A stretch of DNA of 56,838 bases from an uncultured Alistipes sp. (GCA_949840605.1 CATKXN010000003.1:1-56838), one strand, 5' to 3'; numbered from the stretch's first letter, positions 16,124 to 25,827 are shown. Notes: generated by a model from the letters alone, not told the origin. Program-made: numbers and translations.

Positions 16124-17260
16124 TTAGTCGAAGAGGCGTGCCGGGGATATCGTTTCGAAGGAGATGCGCCGGTACAGCGCCTCTTTGCCTCCGGGGTCGC
16201 CGTTTTCGTAGAGGATGCCGATCGATCCGTCGGGCAGGTACACCAGGTCGGAGTAGGCCGCACGGCCTTCGAAGACAGTCACGAAACGGTTCCATGTGCG
16301 TCCGTTGTCGCGGCTGACGCCGACCGACATGTTCTCGCGTTTGAGCGACCGCGGATTGGAGAAGAGCAGCGTTCGAGAGGGCTTCCCGTTACGGGGCGTG
16401 TAGTTGAGCAGGCTCCCCTGGCAGCGGGGTTCGATCAGCTGCGGCTCCTCCCATGTGCTGTTCCACGTCGATCCTCCGTCACGGCTCACGGCGCAAAGAC
16501 GCAGCGAATCCGCGCGGTCGTAGTGGCGCATGTTGAGCATCAGGCCGCCGTCTGAAAGCTCCGCGACCGAACTCTCGTTGCCTCCGGGCTGCGACACGGC
16601 GCCGATGTGCCACGTCGCGCCCCGGTCGTCGGAGTAGAGCAGGTGGGAGTTCGAGGCGATCCGGCCCCCGGGAGTCATCCGTTTGTGGTTGGCCGGAACG
16701 ACGAGGCGTCCCTTGTGCGGGGCTTCGGCTTTCTGGATGGCGTGGCAGGGTCCCGTCGCGTACCAGGTCCATTCGGGACGCTTCACCGAGGAGGTGATCT
16801 CCACCGGGACGCTCCACGTCAGGCCGTGGTCGTCGGAATGCATCGAAAATACCCGGCGCGTGTCGGCGGCCCGGCCCGCCTCGATCTCGCGTTCGTGTTC
16901 GGCGCCTCGGTTCCAGCAGGCCAGCAGGACGATGCGTCCCGTTTCGCGGACCACCACCGGTGCGGGGTTGCCGCAGGTGTTGTCCGCGTCGTCCCACACT
17001 ACGATCAGCTCGCCCCACGTGCGGCCGTTGTCCGCCGAACGGCGCACGACCAGGTCGATGTCGCCCCGGTCGGCCGTGCCGTCGCGGCGCGCTTCGGCGA
17101 AGGCCAGCAGGGTGCCGTCGGCGGCTTCGACGAGCGCCGGAATGCGGAAACAGGCGTATCCGTTGTCGCCGTTTCGGTAGACGACGGCCGAGGTGGGGTT
17201 CTGGGCCCGGCAGCCGAGGGCCGCCAGGACGAAGCAGACGATCAGGAGGAGCGTGCGCAT
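16124..17260 (-). CDS. nanH: Exo-alpha-sialidase (GH33), catalytic domain only
   Basis: A 378-residue exported sialidase that releases terminal sialic acid from glycans. After a signal peptide ending LGCRAQ comes the FRIP arginine motif (CFRIPAL). Five Asp boxes follow: SADNGRTW, SDDHGLTW, SDDRGATW, SRDGGSTW and SRDNGRTW. The acid/base Asp lies in DRGDIDL, the supporting Glu in GGNESSV, the nucleophile Tyr in YSDLVYL and the last Glu in ILYENG. It lacks the N-terminal lectin domain of many Bacteroides sialidases, which are often about 540 residues. A Cys near residue 17 (LGC) leaves lipid anchoring possible. It lies 10 bp after the lyase gene. Confidence 0.93.
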   Translation of the reverse strand: MRTLLLIVCFVLAALGCRAQNPTSAVVYRNGDNGYACFRIPALVEAADGTLLAFAEARRDGTADRGDIDLVVRRSADNGRTWGELIVVWDDADNTCGNPAPVVVRETGRIVLLACWNRGAEHEREIEAGRAADTRRVFSMHSDDHGLTWSVPVEITSSVKRPEWTWYATGPCHAIQKAEAPHKGRLVVPANHKRMTPGGRIASNSHLLYSDDRGATWHIGAVSQPGGNESSVAELSDGGLMLNMRHYDRADSLRLCAVSRDGGSTWNSTWEEPQLIEPRCQGSLLNYTPRNGKPSRTLLFSNPRSLKRENMSVGVSRDNGRTWNRFVTVFEGRAAYSDLVYLPDGSIGILYENGDPGGKEALYRRISFETISPARLFD

Positions 17261-17270
17261 GGTTTCGGGG

Positions 17271-18185
17271 TTATTTTATGCGGTTGAAAAAGTCGATGGC
17301 TTCGAGTTCGGCTTTGAGTTCGGCATATTCGGCCTCGGTGAAAGGGGCCAGCGGCAGGCGGCACGAACCGCAGTTCACGCCCATGAGGCGCATGATGGCC
17401 TTGCCGCCGCGGACGCCGCCGCCGTGTCTGATGATGACCTCGACGATCTTCACCGAGTACTGCTGCAACAGGGCCGCCTCGGCGATGTCTCCGGCGCGGA
17501 ACGCCTCGATCAGCCGGTTGTAGACCCTCGCGGCGTAGTTGTAGGTGCTGCCCACGGCGGCCGTGGCGCCGAGCGAAAGCCCGCAGAGCAGGATCTCGTC
17601 GTAGCCGTGGAGCACTTCGTAGCGTCCTCCGTCGAGCATCAGGCATTGCGACATCTCCATCAGGTTGTTATGCGTGAACTTCACGCCCGCGAGCGTCGGC
17701 ATCGCCTTGCCTGCGAGCGCGAGGAACTCCGCCACGGGAACCGAGACGCCCGACATCGCCGGCATGTTGTAGTAATAGAACGGCAGCGAGTTGCTGTTGG
17801 CGATGGGCGTGAACCACGCCACGAGTTCCGCGGCGGTCTGCGGCTTGAAGAAGTAGGGGGCCATGGCGCCGATGGCGTCGGCTCCCGTCTGCTCGGCGTG
17901 CCGGGCCAGCGCGACGGCTTCGGCGGCGCAGTTCGATCCCACGTGGACGATCACTTTCAGGCGTCCAGACGCCGCAGCGACCCACGCTTCGGCGACGGCT
18001 TTGCGTTCGTCGGTCGTCAGCGATGCCGATTCGCCCGTCGTGCCGCAGATGAAGACCCCTTTTACGCCGCTTCCGACGAGCAGATCGGCGTAGGGTTTGA
18101 TTGCGGACGTATCGAGTGCGCCGTCGGCTGTCATCGGGGTGAAGGGGGCGGCGATCAGGCCTTCGAGTTTTTGTTTGTTGACCAT
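17271..18185 (-). CDS. nanA: N-acetylneuraminate lyase
   Basis: A 304-residue cytoplasmic class I aldolase that splits N-acetylneuraminate into ManNAc and pyruvate. It belongs to the DHDPS/NAL superfamily: GTTGES binds the carboxylate (residues 48-53), Tyr lies in YYYNMP, and the Schiff-base Lys lies in GVKFTHNN. The sialidase next door and the mutarotase-symporter fusion upstream (9 bp) support NanA over dihydrodipicolinate synthase. Confidence 0.93.
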   Translation of the reverse strand: MVNKQKLEGLIAAPFTPMTADGALDTSAIKPYADLLVGSGVKGVFICGTTGESASLTTDERKAVAEAWVAAASGRLKVIVHVGSNCAAEAVALARHAEQTGADAIGAMAPYFFKPQTAAELVAWFTPIANSNSLPFYYYNMPAMSGVSVPVAEFLALAGKAMPTLAGVKFTHNNLMEMSQCLMLDGGRYEVLHGYDEILLCGLSLGATAAVGSTYNYAARVYNRLIEAFRAGDIAEAALLQQYSVKIVEVIIRHGGGVRGGKAIMRLMGVNCGSCRLPLAPFTEAEYAELKAELEAIDFFNRIK

Positions 18186-18194
18186 TGTTACGAG

Positions 18195-20753
18195 TTATTT
18201 TTGGGTTTTGTAGATTGTCAGGTTATCCGTGTGTCTGGCGTCGCTGCCGCCGGTGAGCAAGCTCACGACGTAGCCGATGACGAAGCAGGCGATGAAGCCC
18301 GTGGTCGAGTAGAGCAGCAGGTTGACCCACTGGTGCTGGGTGACGAGCGTCTGGACGACGATGCTTCCGACGATGCCGCAGAGAGCTCCCGTGGCGTTGG
18401 CGCGGCGTGTGACGAGACCCAGCAGGAAGAGTCCGCCGAGGCCGCCCAGCAGGATGCCGAGGAATTTCGAGAATTCGTCCCACAGCGACTTGATGTCCCA
18501 CGAGGCCATCACCACGGCGAAGAGGATTCCCGCCATGCCCAGCACGAAGGTCGCCCAGCGGGCTGTCGCGAGCATGTGGCGCTCGTCGCGACCGGGGCGT
18601 ACCTTGCGGTAGATGTCCGTCACGAAGGCCGTGGCCGCGGAGTTCATGCTGCTGCTCAGCGTGGACATCGCCGCGGCGAAAAGACCCGCGATGACCAGCC
18701 CCAGCACGCCGCGCGGAAGTGTGGTGCTCATGTACCACGGCAGGATGGCGTCGGAGTCGGTGATCGACATGCTTAGTTCCTGCGGATGGAATTTGTAGAA
18801 GGCCCAGAGCGCCGTGCCGAGCAGGAAGAACAGCAGGCTGGCCGGAACGGTCAGTGCGGCGTTGGTGTAGACGCCTTTGCGGGCGGCCTGTTCGGAGTCG
18901 GTCGTGAGATAGCGTTGCACGATGGTCTGGTCGGTGCCATAGGTGGTGATGTTGGTGAAAACGGTGGCGATCAGCACGGTCCAGATCGTCGGCTGCCGCA
19001 GGTCGAAGAACGACTCCCCGAGGCTGAATTTCCCGGCGTCGCCCGCGACGGTGAAGATCGTGCCGAATCCGTCGGGCAGCTGGAACGCGATGGCGCAGAC
19101 CACCGCAATGGCGGCGCCCAGCAGGACGACCACCTGCACGGCTTCGGTCCACACCACGGCCTCGATGCCGCCCATCAGCGTATAGGCGAGGCTCAGCACA
19201 CCCATCAGCCCGATGCAGAGGAAGATGTCGAAGCCCGTGACGATATTCAGCGCGATCGAAGGCAGCAGCAGCACGACGGCCATGCGGCCGATCTGGAAGA
19301 TGATGAACGAAACGCTGCAGACGACGCGGATCAGGGCGTTGAAGCGCAGTTCGAGGTATTCGTAGGCCGTGGTGACATTCAGCCGCCGGAAGAAGGGAAT
19401 GAAGACCGCGACGATCAGCGGAACCACCAGGATGATGCCTGCATTGAAGAGCAGGTAGCTCCAGTTCGTGGCGAAAGCCTTGGCCGGGATGGCCATGAAC
19501 GTGATGGCCGAGAGGCTCGTGCCGAAGATGCTCAGTCCGACGACGAACCACGGGATGCGGCCGCCGCCCTTGAAGTAGTCGCCCGTCGATTGCTGGTTCT
19601 TCGAGAAGTACCAGCCGATCCAGGCCAGCGACAGGAAGTAGAGCGCGATCACCGTGATGTCGAGCCAGCCCATGCGGTGACGGACCTCTTCGACGCGTCC
19701 CCGCAGGATGACCGGGGTCCGCACGCCGGGCGAGACTTCACCGCTGGCTATCGTGATCTCCCGGCCGTTGCTCACCGCGGCGGTCGTTACGGGCAGGATG
19801 AAGTCCGATTTGTCGACGTCGGTCTCGGTCATCGTGCCGGTCACGGTATGGTAGAGCCGCAGGGCGTTGTCCGACGAGGCTTCGTCATGCGACTTGCCGC
19901 CGAAAAAGAGAATGTGGTTCGTGCCGAACGAAGCCGCCGTGCCCGCCATGACGGGGAAGTCGCCTTCAAGGGCCGTCCATGTGCCGAGCCGCGGATTGTA
20001 GCGGTAAGCGTCGCGGTGGATGGTCCACGGCGCGTCGCCGTCGTAGTCGCGTCCGCTGAAGAGGTAGAAACAGTTATCCATACCGTCGCTCTGGCCTGCG
20101 GCGACGGCATAGCCGCGCGCCGGACCCGGCCATGAGGGCAGTTCGCGCCATCCGGCGGCGGGATGTGCGGGGTCGATCACGAAGAAGCGTTTCGAAGCTT
20201 TCGCAGGGTTCGTCGACTCGTTGCCGCCCGCGACATAGACCTTGCCGCCCGCGAGACATCCTGCGGCGTTGGCCAGCGGAGCCGGGAGCGACGGCCACTC
20301 CGCGATGCGGGGTGCGCCGTTCTCAACGGTGAGAAGGAAGACCTCGTCCATGCAGCGTGCGGCGTCGCATCCTCCGATGCAGAGTACCCCCTGGGGAAGC
20401 GTTACCGGGACGCCGTAGGCCGCCGGGCGCGGCAGGGCGTCGGGAAAGCTTTTCCATCCGTCGGTCTCGTCGTACAGGTAGATGTCCCCGTACCAGCGTT
20501 TCTCGCCTCCCTCCCACGGCATCGCTTCGGGGAAGTTGGCGCCGCCGGCGACGACCAGCTGTCCGTCGGCATATCCGGTGAAAACGCCGGCCAGTCCGCG
20601 GTGAACCGTCGAATCGCTTGGCGCCGGAAGGCGCAGGGTGTCGTTCCAGACGACGGCGTCGGTCCGCGTCAGCTGCGTCGTGGGTTCGGCGCTCCGGGCG
20701 GAGGCGGTCGCTGCGAAAAGCAGGGCGAGGGGTATGATAACTTGTTTCAGCAC
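18195..20753 (-). CDS. Fusion of a kelch sialate mutarotase and an SSS sodium symporter
   Basis: An 852-residue protein. A signal peptide (1-20) exports a six-bladed kelch-type domain at about 35-350 with repeats such as VVAGGANFPEAMPW, YVAGGNES and LFFGGKSHDEA, resembling NanM/YjhT and its permuted relatives. From GWLDITVIALYF (about 362) on, it is a sodium:solute symporter of about 13 helices with GDYFKGGGRIPWFVVG, typical of SSS sialic-acid transporters. The propeller would sit in the periplasm and supply the transported anomer beside the carrier (inference). Each half is near full length. It lies 9 bp after the regulator and 9 bp before nanA. Confidence 0.92.
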   Translation of the reverse strand: MLKQVIIPLALLFAATASARSAEPTTQLTRTDAVVWNDTLRLPAPSDSTVHRGLAGVFTGYADGQLVVAGGANFPEAMPWEGGEKRWYGDIYLYDETDGWKSFPDALPRPAAYGVPVTLPQGVLCIGGCDAARCMDEVFLLTVENGAPRIAEWPSLPAPLANAAGCLAGGKVYVAGGNESTNPAKASKRFFVIDPAHPAAGWRELPSWPGPARGYAVAAGQSDGMDNCFYLFSGRDYDGDAPWTIHRDAYRYNPRLGTWTALEGDFPVMAGTAASFGTNHILFFGGKSHDEASSDNALRLYHTVTGTMTETDVDKSDFILPVTTAAVSNGREITIASGEVSPGVRTPVILRGRVEEVRHRMGWLDITVIALYFLSLAWIGWYFSKNQQSTGDYFKGGGRIPWFVVGLSIFGTSLSAITFMAIPAKAFATNWSYLLFNAGIILVVPLIVAVFIPFFRRLNVTTAYEYLELRFNALIRVVCSVSFIIFQIGRMAVVLLLPSIALNIVTGFDIFLCIGLMGVLSLAYTLMGGIEAVVWTEAVQVVVLLGAAIAVVCAIAFQLPDGFGTIFTVAGDAGKFSLGESFFDLRQPTIWTVLIATVFTNITTYGTDQTIVQRYLTTDSEQAARKGVYTNAALTVPASLLFFLLGTALWAFYKFHPQELSMSITDSDAILPWYMSTTLPRGVLGLVIAGLFAAAMSTLSSSMNSAATAFVTDIYRKVRPGRDERHMLATARWATFVLGMAGILFAVVMASWDIKSLWDEFSKFLGILLGGLGGLFLLGLVTRRANATGALCGIVGSIVVQTLVTQHQWVNLLLYSTTGFIACFVIGYVVSLLTGGSDARHTDNLTIYKTQK

Positions 20754-20762
20754 GTTTTCGGT

Positions 20763-21491
20763 TTATTTTCTGGGTTTTCGGTTTTTGCTCAGGTAGATCG
20801 TATAGAGCCGCAGGTGGTCGGCGATGGCCTTGCGGTAACCGGCTTCGTCTCCGCGCTGGATGTACTCCAGCAGGTGCTTGTGGGTCACCAGTTCGCCGCT
20901 CTCGGACAGCTCTTTTTCGATGGGCTCGAAGAAATCCTGGAAATTGTCCTTGACGAAATCCATCACCGGATGGATCACCGCCTGGAATTCCGAGATCATG
21001 TCGTTGCCCGTGATTTCGTAGAGTTTGGCGTGGAAATGCACCTCGCTCATCGGGGTGTAGCGGTTGCCGCCGATTATCTCGCCCATCTCGACGATCTGTT
21101 CCAGTTCCCGGATATCCTCGGGGGTGACGTTGGCGAAGATGTAACCGCTGATGCCGATTTCGAGCGCGATGCGGAATTCGAGGACGTCGAGCACCGTATC
21201 CTTGTTCATCAGCAGCGGGTTGACACAGCGCTTCATGCCGCCGAGGATCGACGGCTCGGCGAGGATCATGCCCCGTTTGGTGCGGGACTCGATCATGCCC
21301 GTCATCTTGAAACGGCTCAGAGCTTCGCGAAGCACCGTGCGCGCCACGCCGAGGGCGTTGGCCAGTTCGGCTTCGGGAGGAATGCTGCTCCCCGGACGCA
21401 GGCCCTGCTCCTTGAAATACTCGATGAGGCTCTCCTCGACCTGGTCTACCAGCGTCGTGTGAGGCTTGTTGATTTTCAGTGTACCAAGCAT
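20763..21491 (-). CDS. GntR/FCD transcription regulator (NanR-like)
   Basis: A 242-residue DNA-binding protein. The GntR winged helix covers about 10-80 (GSSIPPEAELANALGVARTVLREALSR without a break), and an FCD effector domain follows from about 95. The FCD ligand residues are visible in FHAKLYEITGN, THKHLLEYI and ADHLRLY, so it should bind a metal and probably a sugar acid. FCD regulators such as NanR respond to sialic acid (known family). Being encoded inside the operon suggests autoregulation. The inverted repeat at the susC promoter (30752-30766) fits the subgroup's operator pattern. Confidence 0.9.
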   Translation of the reverse strand: MLGTLKINKPHTTLVDQVEESLIEYFKEQGLRPGSSIPPEAELANALGVARTVLREALSRFKMTGMIESRTKRGMILAEPSILGGMKRCVNPLLMNKDTVLDVLEFRIALEIGISGYIFANVTPEDIRELEQIVEMGEIIGGNRYTPMSEVHFHAKLYEITGNDMISEFQAVIHPVMDFVKDNFQDFFEPIEKELSESGELVTHKHLLEYIQRGDEAGYRKAIADHLRLYTIYLSKNRKPRK

Positions 21492-21547
21492 AGTGTTCTG
21501 TTTTTTCTGATTTGTCCGATAAAATTACGAATTATTCGGCCTCTGCC

Positions 21548-21555
21548 CAAAATTA
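21548..21555 (-). promoter_or_regulatory. Possible internal promoter for the regulator-transport part
   Basis: TAATTTTG matches the -7 consensus and overlaps the stop codon of the upstream phosphoesterase gene. TCTG lies 19 bp upstream as a weak -33. The 61-bp gap before the regulator is the largest in the locus, which fits a second start of transcription. Confidence 0.45.
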
Positions 21556-23724
21556 CTCGCGTAATTGTTGGGTGCAGACTTTTCCGAAACGGTCCGTAAC
21601 CCGTATCAGGACCGGCGAGTCTGCTGCCGCCGTCACGGCGGAGAACATATGCGGGGTGCTTTGGGCGCTTGCGGCGCTTTTCGACATGTCGTCGCCAGAG
21701 GGTTTGTAGACTTGTTCGACATAGGCGAGGTAATTGGGGTCTTTGCGAAGCTGACGCGTCACCTGGAGGGGCGCGTCGTTTTCGAGGATCTCGACCTTCC
21801 AGGCGGAATCCCACCCGCCCCAGACGTTGACCAGTATCTCGTTGGCGATGCTTTTGTCCTTGCAGGGCTGCTTATTCATGTCGTAGGCCGTGAAAGTCCG
21901 GTCGGCGGAGAGTTCACTGGCCTTGTAGCTCCAGCGGACGTCGCGTCCGCTGATTTCGTAGACGCCGTAGCCCACCGGCGTGCCGTCGGTCGCCGAACTG
22001 TATTCCGTTCCGCCGTTGAAGCCCTTGACGTTGTACCAGAGCGATCCGCATACCGAACCGAGGTTGTGCTCGCGGATGGCGGTGTTGCCGGGGACGGTGC
22101 CCGTGTGGTTGTTGTGCCAGTGTCCCGAAAGGATCAGCACGTCGGTGAAGTCCGTCAGACGGCTGACGAGGGTCTGTGCGTTGCGGAATCCGGGGTTGAG
22201 CGTCGGGTTGAGCTGGCGGCATGCCGTGAGCGGTACGTGCATCCAGATCATCAGCGGGGCCGTCTTGTCTTCGACCGTCGCCAGATCGGCTTCGAGCCAT
22301 TCCAGTTGGCGGTCCGATAGCTCCACGGTGTAGAATCCGTCGCCGAAGACGCCCTGAGAAGCGCCGTTGTTGTCGATGCGGACGTTGTCGAGCGCGATGC
22401 AGTGGACCTCGCCCAGGTTGACCGAATACCAGGTCGGCCCGAGGTGGCGGCGGTAGGTCTCCTTCGTCGCATGGTTCCCGGAGACGTAACGGTCGTAGTC
22501 GTGGTTGCCGACGGCATGGAAGAAGGGAATGCCGAATTCGCCGATCAGCGTACGGTATTCAGGGAATCCGAAGCCATAGAGGTACATATTCCTGTCGAAA
22601 ACCATGTCGCCGGCCGACAGGGCGTAGACCTTGCGGCCGCCGAGTTCGGCGATAGTCTTTTTGAAGTCGGGGACGAACGAATCCCGGCAGCTCGCGAGCG
22701 ACGACTGCGGCACCATCAGACGGCTGGAGTTGTCGATCTGGATGTCGGCCGTGGCCAGCAGAACGTATTCGTCCGTGCCGGTTTCGGTCAGCGGAAAGTC
22801 ATAGCGGTCGCGGTCGGCGTCGAGCAGGTGGTAGAATTGCGGGATGGGGCCGTCCGCAGCAGCCTCGTAGCCGCGTGGCAGGGTGACGAAAACCACGTCC
22901 GAAGCCCGGTCCGAGACCATCGCCCAGACGCCTTGTGCGTCGCTTTTCACCACCTTTAGGCCATCGGAGACCGAAACGCCCGCCAGCGCCTTCGCGCCCG
23001 AATAGACGCGGCCGTAGAGATTCGTGCCTTCGGGAAGCGTCGCGGGGTCGATGCGGTCGAAAGCCGAAACGATGATATCCGTCGTGCCGAGCAGTTGGCT
23101 GTCGCTGCCGCGTCCGACCCACACCTCCCAGTTTCCCGAGGTGAGCGACGCCGGGAACCGGATGGTGATTCCCGCGGCATCGGCGCCGACCACGGCGGCT
23201 TCTGTGGCGGCCTGGCCTTCGGCGGCGAAACGTATCTTGTCGTCCTCCGTGAAGCCTTTGCCCGGAATGGTCACGATCTCACCGCGGTCCACGGTGTAGT
23301 TCGCCTCGAGCCGTTCGTTGTGCACCAGACGGAAGATGTCCACGTTGAGGGTCGTCGTACCGAGGTACTGGCTTCTGTCGCCGCGCAGACACCAGAGGCT
23401 CCATCGGCCGGTCGTGACCTCCTTCGGGATACCGAACGTAACGTCGGTGGATGTGAATCCGCTGAGCGTCACGTCGGTCCGTGCGGCCGATTCGCCCCGT
23501 TCGCCCGGCGTCAGGGCGATTCGGTCGCCCTCGGCGAATCGCAGCACCCGCAGGGTCATGTCGCCCGCGTAGTCGAGGTCATAGGCGTCGTCCACCAGCG
23601 CGATGACGAAATGATCTTCGCGAGGGGCCTCCTGCGCGGTTTCTTCCGAATCCGAGCATCCGGCTGTCAGCGTTCCGGCGGCGAGGGCTGTGGCGACGAG
23701 CAGTTTGTATGCTAGCTGTTTCAT
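21553..23724 (-). CDS. Calcineurin-like phosphoesterase lipoprotein
   Basis: A 723-residue lipoprotein (lipobox TAGC, Cys23, followed by SDSEE). Two Ig/TIG-like repeats at about 38-130 and 140-220 share the pattern GxWSLW/NWEVW...GTT. A MetallophosN domain (about 235-310), the phosphoesterase core and a MetallophosC domain ending TDRFGKV follow. The core has ADIQ (Asp327, Gln329 where most have His), AGDM, GNHDYDR, MHVPL and SGHWH. A Gln at that place also occurs in other active members, so loss of activity is not implied. It is related to the last gene of the locus but has extra surface domains. Confidence 0.85.
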   Translation of the reverse strand: MKQLAYKLLVATALAAGTLTAGCSDSEETAQEAPREDHFVIALVDDAYDLDYAGDMTLRVLRFAEGDRIALTPGERGESAARTDVTLSGFTSTDVTFGIPKEVTTGRWSLWCLRGDRSQYLGTTTLNVDIFRLVHNERLEANYTVDRGEIVTIPGKGFTEDDKIRFAAEGQAATEAAVVGADAAGITIRFPASLTSGNWEVWVGRGSDSQLLGTTDIIVSAFDRIDPATLPEGTNLYGRVYSGAKALAGVSVSDGLKVVKSDAQGVWAMVSDRASDVVFVTLPRGYEAAADGPIPQFYHLLDADRDRYDFPLTETGTDEYVLLATADIQIDNSSRLMVPQSSLASCRDSFVPDFKKTIAELGGRKVYALSAGDMVFDRNMYLYGFGFPEYRTLIGEFGIPFFHAVGNHDYDRYVSGNHATKETYRRHLGPTWYSVNLGEVHCIALDNVRIDNNGASQGVFGDGFYTVELSDRQLEWLEADLATVEDKTAPLMIWMHVPLTACRQLNPTLNPGFRNAQTLVSRLTDFTDVLILSGHWHNNHTGTVPGNTAIREHNLGSVCGSLWYNVKGFNGGTEYSSATDGTPVGYGVYEISGRDVRWSYKASELSADRTFTAYDMNKQPCKDKSIANEILVNVWGGWDSAWKVEILENDAPLQVTRQLRKDPNYLAYVEQVYKPSGDDMSKSAASAQSTPHMFSAVTAAADSPVLIRVTDRFGKVCTQQLRE

Positions 23725-23733
23725 GGCTGTCGT

Positions 23734-25827
23734 TTATTTGATTTCCACGATTCCGAAGTGTCCCAGGCGCGTGGTGCCGGTGGTGGCGATCGCTGCGCCG
23801 TTGTACTGGGCGTTGGCGCCGTCGGCGCAGCGCACCAGGATCGTCACCTGCTGCTTGCCGCGCATGGCGTCGGGCAGGGGGAAGCTGTACGGGAAGAGAT
23901 AGGGCGTGAAGTTGATACACGGGGCGTTGTAGCTCCCGATCTCCTCGAACTTCACTTTCGTGAGGTCTTCTTCCGTAGTGTCGCTCCACTGGATTTTCAT
24001 CTTGCCCGGGCCGCCCTTCGAACTGGCGCCCGTGAGGTAGAGGTAAAGTCTGCCCGTGGCGTTGCGCAGCGTGTTGGTGCGGATGACGAAGGCTTCGCCG
24101 ACATCCTCGTTGCCGGTCACCAGCGAATGGTGCGTCGTGACGTTCCACCAGAGTTTGGCGTTGAGGCTGTAATAATGCTCGGTCTCGTCGGCGAACGGAA
24201 TGTCGTATCGGCGCCGGACATCGGTCGTGAGCCAGTAGGAGGCGACGGCGCCCGAACTGCTCGGATAGACGTCGAAATCGTTCGTATCGTCGTAGACCGA
24301 GAAGACGATCGAACTCCGGTCGTCACCCTCGTTGCCGACCGAAAAGACCGGCACGGCATCCTGTGCGAGCCACGGTCCGGCCTGCAGGAGCGTTGTCGAA
24401 ATACGGGTCCCGGCGTCGTCGGAAAGGGCGTCGTCCTCCGTGCTGCGGATCTGGAGGATGTATTCGCCGCGGAATTTCGAGACGAGAGCCGTCAGCGCTC
24501 CCGATCCGGACGGCAGGTTTTTGACGTACATCTGCGTAAAGGAGCGTTGGAAGTAGAGCTTTGCGGTGTTGCCCTCCGCGTCGCGCACGAGATGCGGTGC
24601 TAGCGTGTGGTAGGGGAAGAGGGCGCGGTAGCCGGTCTTCACGTTCTTGGTCCACTCCTTTTCGGTGGTTTCCTCGTCGTTGCCCTCCTTTTCGTAGAAC
24701 GGGGCGTATCCGCCGTAGGGGGTCACGAATTCCACGGGGTCGATGCGCACGAGCGTATTGCCGTACCGCGCCAGGTCGCTCATGTCGCCGAGTGCGACGG
24801 CGAGTGCGGCTCCGGGGGCCTCCTCCGTGCTCCGCTTGACCGACGAGGCCGCGAAGTCCACCACGCAGAGATTGCCTTCGGCATCCTCGCGGAACTCGGC
24901 GCCGACCAGATGGACGGCGATCTTGCGGTCCCGTGCGAACCATCCCTGCTGTTCGGCGGAAGGATTCAGGAACTCCGACTTGTCCTTGAGAACGAATTTC
25001 AGCCCGCGGCCGCCGGCGTCCTGCATGTAGAGAACCGTATCGGGGAGGTTCAGGTGCTCGAAGTCGCTCGTGATCCAGCCTTCGACGGCATAATTGTCCT
25101 CGATTTCGTAGCGGCCTTCGGTAAGCTGCACTTCGCTCAGCAGGCGTGCTATCGTCACCGTTTCGGCCTTTTCGAACGAGGTGTTGCCGTCCATCTGCTC
25201 CACGGGGACCGACACGCTGCAGTCGCCGCCGATCATTCGGAAGCTGATCTGTCCCGTGCGTTTGGGCTGGTCGGTGTTGTCCGTGAAGAGGAACTGCTGC
25301 GAAGTTTCGGTGGTCTGGCCCAGCGATATCCACGTTTTTCCTTCGTCCACGACGGCCTCCCACTTCACGTTGCTCGTGACCTCGACGGTCACCGGGGTTC
25401 CGGCGATGTCGACCCGAATCTTCGGCGAAGTCAGGTTGGGTTTGATGACCGGTGCCAGTCCGGCCTGTTTCACGCGTATCTGTCCCGCGATGCCGTGCGC
25501 CGTCACGATGTCGAGCGTGAGTTCGCGGCCGTATGCGTCGTCGACGGCTTCGACGGTGAGGGTGGTGCGGCCGTTATCGTCGCCGTAGGCGGGCCACACG
25601 TCGATCCATGAGGATGCTTCGCCCGCATCGATCGTCCAGTGGCCTGCACGGGAGAGAAACGTGAACTCCTTCGTACCGCCTTCGGCCGGGCATTCGAACA
25701 GGTTGTCGCCGTCCGGGAAGGTCATGCCGCCAACGTCGGTTGTCTCGTCGTCGGAACATCCCGCGGCCAGAAGCGCCGCGGCGAGCAGCGCCTTCGGGCG
25801 GAGTATGTCGAAAATTTGGCGTAACAT
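23734..25827 (-). CDS. BACON/DUF5689 surface glycan-binding lipoprotein
   Basis: A 697-residue lipoprotein with the lipobox LLAAGC followed by SDDE. Two BACON-like Ig domains lie at about 40-125 (GHWTIDAGEASSWIDV, IRVKQAG) and 130-215 (NVKWEAVVDEGKTWISL). A DUF5689-like domain starts at AETVTIARLLSEV (about 220). The C-terminal half (about 470-697) is a beta-rich region of unknown type. In this operon position such proteins usually act as surface glycan-binding proteins beside SusC/SusD. It lies 23 bp after susD and 9 bp before the phosphoesterase lipoprotein gene. Confidence 0.82.
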   Translation of the reverse strand: MLRQIFDILRPKALLAAALLAAGCSDDETTDVGGMTFPDGDNLFECPAEGGTKEFTFLSRAGHWTIDAGEASSWIDVWPAYGDDNGRTTLTVEAVDDAYGRELTLDIVTAHGIAGQIRVKQAGLAPVIKPNLTSPKIRVDIAGTPVTVEVTSNVKWEAVVDEGKTWISLGQTTETSQQFLFTDNTDQPKRTGQISFRMIGGDCSVSVPVEQMDGNTSFEKAETVTIARLLSEVQLTEGRYEIEDNYAVEGWITSDFEHLNLPDTVLYMQDAGGRGLKFVLKDKSEFLNPSAEQQGWFARDRKIAVHLVGAEFREDAEGNLCVVDFAASSVKRSTEEAPGAALAVALGDMSDLARYGNTLVRIDPVEFVTPYGGYAPFYEKEGNDEETTEKEWTKNVKTGYRALFPYHTLAPHLVRDAEGNTAKLYFQRSFTQMYVKNLPSGSGALTALVSKFRGEYILQIRSTEDDALSDDAGTRISTTLLQAGPWLAQDAVPVFSVGNEGDDRSSIVFSVYDDTNDFDVYPSSSGAVASYWLTTDVRRRYDIPFADETEHYYSLNAKLWWNVTTHHSLVTGNEDVGEAFVIRTNTLRNATGRLYLYLTGASSKGGPGKMKIQWSDTTEEDLTKVKFEEIGSYNAPCINFTPYLFPYSFPLPDAMRGKQQVTILVRCADGANAQYNGAAIATTGTTRLGHFGIVEIK

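Noticed and set aside
20163..21599. Plus-strand frame opposite the regulator and kelch domain
   Set aside because: Antisense of well-supported genes, with no start signal or domain.
21553..23724. Loss of activity in the second phosphoesterase because His is replaced by Gln in the first metal motif
   Set aside because: Asp-x-Gln at this position is also found in other calcineurin-like enzymes and all other ligands are intact, so inactivity cannot be claimed.
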